Shown piece after piece: positions 17,887 through 25,594 of a DNA stretch of 64,000 nt. The stretch's first letter is position 1; each line of letters opens with the position of its first letter. The DNA is from Stappia albiluteola. GTDB lineage: Bacteria > Pseudomonadota > Alphaproteobacteria > Rhizobiales > Stappiaceae. The stretch spans positions 131,501 through 195,500 of the forward strand of contig NZ_JACFXV010000048.1 of NCBI RefSeq assembly GCF_014050225.1. The letters are read 5' to 3'. The translations under genes were made by a program, and so were the position numbers. The notes under the pieces are model-generated. The model did no database searches and was not told where the DNA came from. It was given only the letters and a program-made list of their open reading frames with translations.

Positions 17887-18522
17887 TCAGCGTGCAGTAA
17901 TGAGAACTGTATCTTCTTGCTTAACGACTTCTAAATCCATCCCGGAATCTCTTGCAAGTAGCAATGTATAGGCGGACTGCACCGAGTGCGCGTCGATGCG
18001 CTCCGGCTCGCCGCCAGCCAGGATTTCGGCCACCACCGCAGGTACCTTAGCGTAACCTCCAGTTGCCCGAAGCATGAAGACGGGGGCTTCCGCATCCCCT
18101 TCCATTCCGACGGTGATCGTCCCGCCGCGCGGCACGCACTGATTGGCGATCAGGATGAGGTTGAGCAGGAGCTTGACCTTGTTCTTTGCCATCAGCAGGC
18201 GCGGCACGTCCCAGGCAATGTCGGCCTTCTCGTTTTCCAGGAAGCCTTCCGCCACATTGCGCGCGTCGCCGAGATCGATCTCGGAGCCGGCGGAACCGGC
18301 CGCGCCGAAGGCCAGGCGGGCGAACTGCAGCTTGGCCGAAGCCTGGCGCGCGCTCTTGCGGATCAGGTCCATGGCGAAGTCGCGCATATCCTCGTTGCCC
18401 TCCTCGTCGAGGACCTCGAGACCGTTGGTTATCGCGCCGACGGGGGAGATGATGTCGTGGCAAACGCGGCTTGCCACGAGCGCGGCAAGGTCGAGAGCGG
18501 AAAGATCATCAATCAGCGACAT
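17887..18522 (-). CDS. chpT: Histidine phosphotransferase ChpT
   Basis: About 211 residues. The N-terminal helical hairpin carries the phosphorylated His22 in SRVCHDIISPVGAI, and the rest is a degenerate GHKL-like domain (LLNLILIANQCVPRGG) that does not bind ATP in this family. In alphaproteobacteria ChpT transfers phosphate from CckA to CtrA and CpdR. The ATG at 18522 follows AAGGGGGA. The much longer open frame to 19221 mirrors the neighbouring gene. It sits 131 bases upstream of cheA on the same strand, in a locus shared with ctrA. Confidence 0.93.
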   Translation of the reverse strand: MSLIDDLSALDLAALVASRVCHDIISPVGAITNGLEVLDEEGNEDMRDFAMDLIRKSARQASAKLQFARLAFGAAGSAGSEIDLGDARNVAEGFLENEKADIAWDVPRLLMAKNKVKLLLNLILIANQCVPRGGTITVGMEGDAEAPVFMLRATGGYAKVPAVVAEILAGGEPERIDAHSVQSAYTLLLARDSGMDLEVVKQEDTVLITAR

Positions 18523-18770
18523 GGCATCCCCCTTGGACCGCGACGGTACCGGACGGCTTTGCTTCAGGCCCGTCACGACCCATCCTGACAATTTGGAACG
18601 GGTTGGCGAAGTCGCACGCCGTCCCGCCCGGGCAAGTCGGTTCCGGCCCGTAGCCCCGCCGGCCGCCCTGGCCCGGAGGGTTCCGCGCTTCGGCTCCGAT
18701 TCGAAACCCGCCCAAGGGTTACACTTGCCTTCCTTCGATGCCAAGCCGGAAGCCGGGCGGGAGCCGACTG

Positions 18771-19232
18771 CTATTTCAGGGAGCAGCCCAATTGGTCCGC
18801 CTGCTGTGCGGCAGCGGCCAGCAAGACATCCGGGTTTGCCAGGAACAGGAAGCGGTTGACCTCGGAGTAGAACAGAAACAGCCGCTGCCGGAAGAGGGCG
18901 AAGATAAGCGCATTGCCGGTGGTGGCGTAGCCTTCGGCCAGCGAGTAGGGATCGCAGCCTGAAAATTGCGGGGCATAGACGGCCGGATCTGCGACGAAAG
19001 CCGCCCGGTTGCCCTCGTTGACGAAGACCCAGACGGCGCCCTGCCAGCGGAATTCGAAAGCGAGCTTCCCCGGCACGGCGTCGTGATCGATGAAATAGGC
19101 GACCGGATCGTTGCCGGAAAGCGCATAGCCGGTTGCCGGATCTGCGGCGAATGGCAGGCCCTCGGCCTGCAGCCGGGTGCCCGGACCAAGGCTCAAAAAG
19201 GCCAGAAGCACGGCGCGCCACAATTTTCTCAT
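18771..19232 (-). CDS. YHS domain-containing exported protein
   Basis: A 153-residue protein with an N-terminal signal peptide (RKLWRAVLLAFLSLGPGTRLQA) followed by a YHS-type domain (GYALSGNDPVAYFIDHDAVPG, then FEFRWQGAVWVFVNEGNRAAF). YHS proteins are thought to bind metal or act as adaptors, but this subfamily has no assigned function. It is divergent from eipA across 71 bases and upstream of chpT on the same strand. Confidence 0.82.
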   Translation of the reverse strand: MRKLWRAVLLAFLSLGPGTRLQAEGLPFAADPATGYALSGNDPVAYFIDHDAVPGKLAFEFRWQGAVWVFVNEGNRAAFVADPAVYAPQFSGCDPYSLAEGYATTGNALIFALFRQRLFLFYSEVNRFLFLANPDVLLAAAAQQADQLGCSLK

Positions 19233-19303
19233 CGGAATTGGATTACACTTCCACGCTGATTCGTTTCAAGGCCGGCTTGCGGGGCCGGAAAGGAAATGCA
19301 GGA

Positions 19304-19900
19304 ATGAAGCAACGGACAGGAGTCCAGATGTCACGCCTTTTCCAAGCGGTTTTCGGCGCACTCGGCGCCGCGTTTCTTGTTCTCGCGGCAAGCGGTGCCA
19401 GCGCCCAGCAAACGCCCGAGACCTACAGCCAGAATGAGCTGGTGGACGCGGGCCACAAGTTCTTCGGGCAGATTTCGGGCGGCCTCGCCTCGGTCATCGA
19501 GAATGCGGTGAAGAACTACGGCGAGCCGAACGGCTATATCCTCGGCGAGGAAGGGTCCGGCGCGATTGTGGCCGGCGCCCGTTACGGCGAGGGCCAACTC
19601 TACACGCGCAACGCCGGCACGCACAAGGTGTTCTGGCAAGGGCCGTCGGTCGGCTGGGATTTCGGCGGCGACGGCGCGCGGGTGATGATGCTGGTCTATA
19701 ACCTGCCATCCACCAATGCCATCTATCGCCGCTATATCGGCGTCAACGGCTCGGCCTATCTGGTCGGCGGTTTCGGCATGACCGTGCTTTCCAACAGCGA
19801 CGTCATCGTGGTTCCGGTGCGTTCGGGCGTCGGCGCGCGGCTCGGCGTCAATGTCGGCTACCTGAAATTCACCGACAAGCCGACCTGGAACCCCTTCTGA
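19304..19900 (+). CDS. eipA: Envelope integrity protein EipA (DUF1134)
   Basis: A DUF1134 protein of about 198 residues with a signal peptide (SRLFQAVFGALGAAFLVLAASGASA) and the Gly-rich beta fold characteristic of the family (GEEGSGAIVAGARYGEGQLYTRN and GGFGMTVLSNSDVIVVPVRSG). In Brucella abortus EipA is periplasmic, needed for envelope stress resistance, and its expression depends on CtrA. Its location beside chpT and ctrA matches Brucella. Two ATG codons are possible (19304 and 19328), each with a Shine-Dalgarno-like sequence; the second would start directly at the signal peptide. No TTAA-N7-TTAA box lies in the 71 bases upstream. Confidence 0.88.
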   Translation: MKQRTGVQMSRLFQAVFGALGAAFLVLAASGASAQQTPETYSQNELVDAGHKFFGQISGGLASVIENAVKNYGEPNGYILGEEGSGAIVAGARYGEGQLYTRNAGTHKVFWQGPSVGWDFGGDGARVMMLVYNLPSTNAIYRRYIGVNGSAYLVGGFGMTVLSNSDVIVVPVRSGVGARLGVNVGYLKFTDKPTWNPF

Positions 19901-20043
19901 GTCCGAACGGGCGGGCCCGGCGCGGCGCAACCGGCCGGCTCCGCGGTGGATGATTTTCCGTCAATGCGTTTGTCAAGGCGACCTCGTGTCGGGTAATCAA
20001 GGTATTAGTCAGCCATCCGGCGGATCGAACGCGGTGTACCGAC

Positions 20044-21147
20044 TTGATTGAAGCGCTCATGTACGCATCGCTCGGCTTCTTCATTGCCGGGCTCCTGGCA
20101 ATCGCGGTCATCCCGGCGATCTGGCGGCGCGCGGTCCGCCTCACCCGCAAGGCCGTCGAGGCGACCACGCCCATGACGCTGAGCGACACCCGCGCCGAGA
20201 TAAGCGCGATCCGCGCCGCCCATGCCGTGGACTACCGGCGGCTGGAAAAGGTCGCCGAGGGACTGCGGGCGGAGCTGACGGAAAGCCGGATCGCCCGCGA
20301 CCGCGCGGCCTCCTATGCGAAGACCGTCGCCTCGGCGCAGGATATCCGCGAGGACGAATTGCGCGAGACGCTGGCTCGCAACGAAGAACAGGCGCGCCGG
20401 ATCGCCGAGCTGGAAGCCCAGGTGGCTGATTTTTCCGACCAGGTGCGGGAACTGGAGCGGGAGATCGAACGCCGCGCCGCGGACCGCGAGGCAACCGCCG
20501 GCACGGCCCCGACCGGGGAGGCCCGGCATGCGGAGCCGGTTCTTTCGCCGGAAGTGGCGGCGACGGCAAACGCCGCATTGCTGGCGGAAATCACGTCCCT
20601 TGAATCCGAAAACGCATCGCTGCGCGACAAGCTGAAGAAGGCGGAGGAAACCCTCGCCGCGGCGCAAGCGCAAAGGCGGGAAGCCTCCGTTCCGCTTACC
20701 ACGGACAGGGCGCTTCGGGAGCAGCAGAAATCGCTGGACAACAAGCTCTTCGACATGGAGGCGCGCTACATCGCGGCCCAGGCGGAGATCACCCGGCTGA
20801 CGCTGCAACTGGAACGATACGAATTCGACGACGGCGAGGCTGAAAGCGCCAGTCGCAAGGACGATCGGATCGCGCAGCTGGAAGCTTCGAACGAAGCCCT
20901 TCGACGGAGCATCGAGGCGAAAGCGGCGGCAACGGATGATTTTTCTCTTCTTCGCGAAAAACTGAAGGATGTCGCTGCGGAGCTGACGGCAGGTCTTGCG
21001 GACGAGGAGGACCTGCGTCCGCTCGACGAGACATTGCCCATTGCGGCGAATGAGGATGACGGCAGCCTGGCCAGTCGCATTCGGCTTGTACGCAGCCGGC
21101 TTTCGGAGAATTCCGACAGCATCGCGGCGTCGGCCACCAAGCGCTGA
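20044..21147 (+). CDS. Conserved membrane-anchored coiled-coil protein of unknown function
   Basis: 367 residues from a TTG start (MIEALMYASLGFF...), with an ATG five codons in as alternative. One N-terminal membrane helix (about 5-28) is followed by about 330 residues of charged, heptad-like sequence, with long coiled coils at about 60-150 and 175-255. It ends in an acidic tail. The pattern suggests a membrane-anchored structural or scaffold protein, but no known domain is visible. It follows eipA on the same strand after 143 bases. Similar proteins occur at this locus in other Hyphomicrobiales; the function is unknown to me. Confidence 0.72.
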   Translation: MIEALMYASLGFFIAGLLAIAVIPAIWRRAVRLTRKAVEATTPMTLSDTRAEISAIRAAHAVDYRRLEKVAEGLRAELTESRIARDRAASYAKTVASAQDIREDELRETLARNEEQARRIAELEAQVADFSDQVRELEREIERRAADREATAGTAPTGEARHAEPVLSPEVAATANAALLAEITSLESENASLRDKLKKAEETLAAAQAQRREASVPLTTDRALREQQKSLDNKLFDMEARYIAAQAEITRLTLQLERYEFDDGEAESASRKDDRIAQLEASNEALRRSIEAKAAATDDFSLLREKLKDVAAELTAGLADEEDLRPLDETLPIAANEDDGSLASRIRLVRSRLSENSDSIAASATKR

Positions 21148-21580
21148 AACGGCATGTCGCCTGCCGGCGGTCTCGAAATATGACGCAATTGCCGCTCGCG
21201 GACATTATCGATAAAATTTATTAGAATTTAAAAATACTAAAGACCCTGCATGCAACGTTGAGTTTGCAGCATTTCCAGTCTGGAATCCTGAAAACGATCG
21301 CTTGACCTAGCGTGAATACACATTCCAGGACCGGGAATTGTCTCCCTTTGGCGTAAAACTGCTTGCCGTCGACGCGAGTTTCCCTTCAATTTTCATATTT
21401 CCATAAATATGGAACCAGCTCCCGCAAAATATAGTCCATAGAATATCACCGACTCCCCCTGACAAATTTCTTTGCAAGATCGCGGTCAATAACCGAGCTA
21501 TTCACCAGTGCAATCAAAACTAACGTTTTTTTAATACCGGCACATCAATAGTGCAGTGGTTGTGAGGGGGATTACTTATC
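21148..21580. promoter_or_regulatory. AT-rich regulatory region upstream of the HD-GYP gene
   Basis: A 433-base spacer, clearly more A/T rich than its surroundings. It contains three inverted repeats with TTCC/GGAA arms: TTCCA-3-TGGAA at 21273-21285, ATTCC-7-GGAAT at 21322-21338, and TTCCATA-2-TATGGAA at 21399-21414. It also carries a 17-base motif (21301-21317) that recurs upstream of the adenylate cyclase gene. No supported gene was seen here; a 60-codon minus-strand frame at 21307-21489 has no coding features. Confidence 0.5.
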
Positions 21581-22723
21581 GTGATTGATGCGCTTGTTAT
21601 TGTGGATGACAATTCTTCACCGCGCGGGGTTGCAGCTGCGCTTCCCTACATCTGCAGCGCGTTGGTCATTCCCATCTCGGCCTTCTCACCCGAGCTCGCG
21701 CAGGACGCCCGCATGCTGGTGTTCGACCTGAACCTTGGCGTCAGGGATAACGTGCTGTTCTTGCGGAGCGTCTTTTCCGGCCTGCCTGACAAGCCGAAAA
21801 TCGTGTTCACCTCGCGCAGCGACCGGCATGAAGTGGTGCAGGCCTGTGCGGTTGGCGGCGCGACGATTCTTGGCCGCGCCGATTCCAAGAACATGCTCAA
21901 CCTCACTGTCCGGCAGGTTTTCCGCAATCTCGGCGAGGACTTTACCGAAGGCGGGAGCGAATCCACCGCTACGGCGGCGCGCCAGGCGGCAAACCTTTAC
22001 ACCGATATCACCCAGGCCGTTCTCAACGAGGAGCCGCTGCCCCGGACCGCCGCGGCCAATTCCGCCGTTTCGATCGTCGACGCCGTTCGCGGCGATGGCA
22101 TCGATTCCTGGCTCGGCCTCGTCCAGCGTCACCACAGCCACACCTATTGCCATTCCATGATGGTCAGCGGCTACGCCGCCGCCTTCGGCGACGCGCTCGA
22201 CCTCGACGACGAGACGGTGCGCATCCTCACGCTTGGCGGCCTGCTGCACGACATCGGCAAGGTGCGCATTCCCCTGGCCATCCTCGACAAGCCGGGGAAG
22301 CTTGACGACGCGGAGATGGCGCTGATCAGGAAGCACCCCGAGCACGGACTGGAAATCCTCTCGGCGCAGAAGGGCATCGACGCCCGCATAATCGAGATCA
22401 CACACAATCATCACGAGATGCTGGACGGATCGGGCTATCCGCGCGGCCTGCGGGACGACGAGATTTCGCCGCTCGTGCGCATGCTGACGATCTGCGACAT
22501 CTTCGCGGCGCTGACCGAGGAACGCCCCTACAAGGAGCATTACTCCCGCCGCGTCGCTTACTCGATCCTGCTGGACATGGGCGGTAAGCTCGACAAGGCA
22601 CTGCTGAAGCTGTTTCGCCCTGTCGCCTTCCAGAGTGAGTTCGGCGAACTCAAGCGTTCGAACCCGAGAAGCAGGGCGACCTCGAACGCCGAACAGGTAG
22701 CCCGCCTCATCTCCACGAGCTGA
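21581..22723 (+). CDS. Receiver-like HD-GYP domain protein, probable cyclic di-GMP phosphodiesterase
   Basis: 380 residues from a GTG start with GAGGGGG upstream. The N-terminal 115 residues look like a receiver domain (VIVDDN near residue 9, Asp49 in LVFDLNL, VFTSRSD). A linker is followed by an HD-GYP domain with the metal motif LLHDIGK, KHPEHGLEIL and the GYP signature HHEMLDGSGYPRGL. HD-GYP proteins hydrolyse cyclic di-GMP. All motif residues I can identify are present, so activity is plausible. Whether the receiver-like part is phosphorylated is uncertain because it lacks an obvious conserved lysine. Confidence 0.85.
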   Translation: MIDALVIVDDNSSPRGVAAALPYICSALVIPISAFSPELAQDARMLVFDLNLGVRDNVLFLRSVFSGLPDKPKIVFTSRSDRHEVVQACAVGGATILGRADSKNMLNLTVRQVFRNLGEDFTEGGSESTATAARQAANLYTDITQAVLNEEPLPRTAAANSAVSIVDAVRGDGIDSWLGLVQRHHSHTYCHSMMVSGYAAAFGDALDLDDETVRILTLGGLLHDIGKVRIPLAILDKPGKLDDAEMALIRKHPEHGLEILSAQKGIDARIIEITHNHHEMLDGSGYPRGLRDDEISPLVRMLTICDIFAALTEERPYKEHYSRRVAYSILLDMGGKLDKALLKLFRPVAFQSEFGELKRSNPRSRATSNAEQVARLISTS

Positions 22724-22802
22724 GCGGGCGAGTCGCTGCTGAATTTGCGATGATTTCCTGTCTGAAGCGGCCTTCGGCACGGACCATGTCGACGCACCGG
22801 AT

Positions 22803-22878
22803 TGGCACCCCCAAGGGGACTCGAACCCCTGTTTCCGCCGTGAGAGGGCGGCGTCCTAGACCGCTAGACGATGGGGGC
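22803..22878 (-). tRNA. tRNA-Glu (anticodon CTC)
   Basis: The minus strand reads a complete tRNA: 5' GCCCCCA acceptor, an anticodon stem CCGCC/GGCGG around loop CTCTCAC (anticodon CTC, positions 34-36), T-arm CAGGGGTTCGAGTCCCCT, and an encoded CCA end. It decodes GAG. Confidence 0.96.
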
Positions 22879-23004
22879 AGCGGCCATCCTTCCGGACAGG
22901 TGCGGTTGTTTATCCGCTCGACCGGCGCATTGCAAGCCCCAATCTGCCGGAGGTCTCGCGCCAGTGGATAACGGGGCGGATAACAGGACCGCCGGCGCGA
23001 ATTC

Positions 23005-23361
23005 TCACCGTGCCACGAAATCCGTGCGGGCCAGTTGACGGCCCGTCGCCGGGTCCAGATAAAGGAGCGCGCTGGTCGCCCCTTTCCTCACCAGCAGGAC
23101 GATGCGGCCATCGACGACCTCCATGTCGGCGACCTCCTCGCCCGGCTGAAGCGCCACGGTGGCGGCGAAACTGTCGGGATTGGGCCTTGAAGGCGCCCGC
23201 GTGACGCGATAGGCGATCGCAGCGAAGACGGCGATGAAGCCGAGCACCATGATCAGGCTGGAGACGCCAAGCAGTCGCTTGAGCTTGCGCTGCAGGCGTT
23301 CGGCGGCCGGATCGAGCGGCGGTTCCTTGTCCTGATCGTTATCGAATGAAGGGCGCGTCAT
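23005..23361 (-). CDS. Small single-pass membrane protein (DUF6476-like)
   Basis: 118 residues. A charged N-terminus (about 1-37) precedes one membrane segment (LGVSSLIMVLGFIAVFAAIAY) and a C-terminal, probably periplasmic, beta-rich part that ends ATGRQLARTDFVAR. GGAGAA upstream supports the ATG at 23361, which overlaps the divergent rluD start codon by two bases. No known function. Its pairing with rluD recurs in Hyphomicrobiales, but the reason is unclear. Confidence 0.75.
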   Translation of the reverse strand: MTRPSFDNDQDKEPPLDPAAERLQRKLKRLLGVSSLIMVLGFIAVFAAIAYRVTRAPSRPNPDSFAATVALQPGEEVADMEVVDGRIVLLVRKGATSALLYLDPATGRQLARTDFVAR

Positions 23362-24409
23362 GCAGGACAATTCTCCGGACGATTTCGACTTCGAGGGCGA
23401 AGACACCTCGCCGTCCGGCGCCGAACGGGTCGAGGTTACGGTCGCGAGCGGCGAAGCGGGCGAAAGACTGGACCAGTTCCTCACGCGCCACGCCGGGCAG
23501 TTGAGCCGCAACCGGGTACAGAACCTCATCAAATCGGGCCACGCCTCGGTCGGCGGGCGCACCATAGTGGAGCCGAAATACCGGGTCAACGAAGGGGAAG
23601 CCGTCGCCCTGTCCGTGCCGGAGGCCGCCCCCGCCGAGCCGCAGGCGGAAAACATCCCGCTGAACGTCGTCTACGAGGACGCCCACCTCATCGTCATCGA
23701 CAAGCCGGCCGGCCTCGTCGTCCATCCGGGCGCGGGAAACTGGACCGGCACGCTGGTCAACGCGCTGATCGCCCATTGCGGCGACAGCCTTTCGGGTATC
23801 GGCGGCGTCAGGCGACCGGGCATCGTCCACCGCCTCGACAAGGACACGACAGGCCTCCTCGTCGTGGCCAAGACCGACCTGGCCCATCAGGCGCTGGCCG
23901 CCCAGTTCGCCGACCACGGCCGCTCCGGGCCGCTGGAACGGGCCTACAGCGCCCTCGTCTGGGGCGCGCCGAGCGCCTTGAAGGGTACCGTGGACGCCGC
24001 CCTTGCCCGCTCCACCGCGAACCGGCAGAAGATCGCCGTGATGCGCACCGGCGGACGGCACGCGGTCACCCATTGGCAGGTCGTCAGGCGCTTCGGCCCC
24101 GCCGACAAGGAGCCGCTGGCGAGCCTCATGACCTGCAGGCTGGAAACGGGCCGCACGCACCAGATCCGCGTCCACATGGCGCATATCGGCCATCCGCTGA
24201 TCGGCGACAAGGATTACGGCGCGGGCTTCCGTACCAAGTCGGCCCGCCTCGGCGAGCCCGCCCGCGCGCTGGTGGAAGGTTTTTCCCGCCAGGCGCTGCA
24301 TGCGGGCCTGCTTGCCTTCGAACATCCCGAAAGCGGCGAGGTCATGCGCTTCGAGAGCCCGCTGCCCGAGGATTTTTCCAGCCTTGTCAACGCCTTGGAA
24401 AACGCCTGA
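23360..24409 (+). CDS. rluD: 23S rRNA pseudouridine synthase, RluA family (RluD-type)
   Basis: 349 residues. An N-terminal S4-like RNA-binding domain (ERLDQFLTRHAGQLSRNRVQNLIKSGHASVGG) precedes the RluA catalytic domain with the active-site motif VHRLDKDTTGLLVVAK (catalytic Asp in HRLDKDT). The C-terminal motif RTHQIRVHMAHIGHPLIGD is also conserved. It modifies uridines in 23S rRNA helix 69 and supports ribosome assembly. Start ATG at 23360 has GAAGGG upstream. The start codon overlaps that of the divergent small membrane protein. Confidence 0.92.
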   Translation: MQDNSPDDFDFEGEDTSPSGAERVEVTVASGEAGERLDQFLTRHAGQLSRNRVQNLIKSGHASVGGRTIVEPKYRVNEGEAVALSVPEAAPAEPQAENIPLNVVYEDAHLIVIDKPAGLVVHPGAGNWTGTLVNALIAHCGDSLSGIGGVRRPGIVHRLDKDTTGLLVVAKTDLAHQALAAQFADHGRSGPLERAYSALVWGAPSALKGTVDAALARSTANRQKIAVMRTGGRHAVTHWQVVRRFGPADKEPLASLMTCRLETGRTHQIRVHMAHIGHPLIGDKDYGAGFRTKSARLGEPARALVEGFSRQALHAGLLAFEHPESGEVMRFESPLPEDFSSLVNALENA

Positions 24410-24585
24410 TACAAAATGCGACAATCCGGGTCGTGTAATTGACGCAATACATCCTATATTCTCCGGGTCATAATCATGACCGGTGGGCCGCAACGGACAC
24501 CGACCGGGCATCCGCCACAGGGTCATCGCTTTGACGGGAAAGCGGGACCGGGGATGCAGGGACCAGAGAGGAGAGGGGCGCATAC

Positions 24586-25479
24586 ATGGCCCAGAACATA
24601 CCAGTGCTCACCGCCGGAGAGGGTGGGCTCAGCCGGTATCTCGATGAAATCCGGCGGTTCCCCATGCTTGAACCGCAGGAAGAATACATGCTCGCCAAGC
24701 GCTACAAGGAGCATGACGACCCTGAAGCCGCAGAAAAGCTCGTAACCTCGCATCTGCGGCTCGTCGCCAAGATCGCGATGGGCTATCGCGGCTACGGCCT
24801 GCCGATTTCCGAGGTGGTCTCGGAAGGCAATGTCGGCCTCATGCAGGCGGTCAAGCGTTTCGAACCGGACAAGGGTTTCCGCCTCGCCACCTACGCCATG
24901 TGGTGGATCAAGGCCGCGATCCAGGAATATATCCTGCGCTCGTGGAGCCTCGTGAAGATGGGCACCACCGCCAGCCAGAAGCGGCTGTTCTTCAACCTGC
25001 GCCGGCTCAAGGGTCGGATTCAGGCGCTCGACGACGGCGACCTGAAGCCCGATCAGGTGCAGGAGATCGCCACCAAACTCGGTGTGTCTGAGGAAGACGT
25101 CGTTTCCATGAACCGCCGCCTTGCCGGCGATGCTTCGCTCAACGCACCGATCCGCGCGGAGGCCGATTCCGGCGAATGGCAGGACTGGCTGGTCGACGAG
25201 AGCGACAGCCAGGAATCGATCCTCGCCGACCAGGAGGAGCTCGACCAGCGCCGCAAGATGCTGAGCGAGGCCATGGACGTGCTGAACGAGCGTGAACGCC
25301 GCATCTTCGAAGCGCGTCGCCTCGCCGAGGATCCGGTCACGCTGGAGGATCTCTCGACCGAATTCGGCGTTAGCCGCGAACGCGTGCGCCAGATCGAGGT
25401 TCGTGCCTTCGAGAAGGTGCAGAAAGCCGTGCGCAAGAGCGCCCGCATGCTGGAACACCGCACCGCCGAGGCGGGCTGA
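24586..25479 (+). CDS. rpoH: RNA polymerase heat-shock sigma factor RpoH (sigma-32)
   Basis: A 297-residue group 3 sigma factor. Region 2 (EEYMLAKRYKEHDDPEAAEKLVTSHLRLV ... FRLATYAMWWIKAAIQEYIL) and region 4 (LSTEFGVSRERVRQIEVRAFEKVQ) are clear, and the RpoH-specific segment reads TASQKRLFFNLRRLKG. GAGAGGGG lies 8 bases before the ATG. It directs RNA polymerase to heat-shock promoters. Hyphomicrobiales often have two or more rpoH copies; this is the one beside rluD. I could not identify its promoter with confidence. Confidence 0.96.
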   Translation: MAQNIPVLTAGEGGLSRYLDEIRRFPMLEPQEEYMLAKRYKEHDDPEAAEKLVTSHLRLVAKIAMGYRGYGLPISEVVSEGNVGLMQAVKRFEPDKGFRLATYAMWWIKAAIQEYILRSWSLVKMGTTASQKRLFFNLRRLKGRIQALDDGDLKPDQVQEIATKLGVSEEDVVSMNRRLAGDASLNAPIRAEADSGEWQDWLVDESDSQESILADQEELDQRRKMLSEAMDVLNERERRIFEARRLAEDPVTLEDLSTEFGVSRERVRQIEVRAFEKVQKAVRKSARMLEHRTAEAG

Positions 25480-25594
25480 CACACTCATGAGGAAAGGCGC
25501 AGGCAGCGCGATAGCCCGCACCCTGCACCTTTCTTCCAATTTTCCTGTTCTTGACCTAACGTGAATCCGCCATGGCAGGGTGGAAAGAGGATTC

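Noticed and set aside
21307-21489. A 60-codon minus-strand frame upstream of the HD-GYP gene
   Set aside because: No ribosome-binding site, domain or codon pattern supports it; the region looks regulatory.
24410-24585. Sigma-32-type promoter for rpoH itself (CCTATATT near 24453)
   Set aside because: No matching -35 box lies at the right distance.
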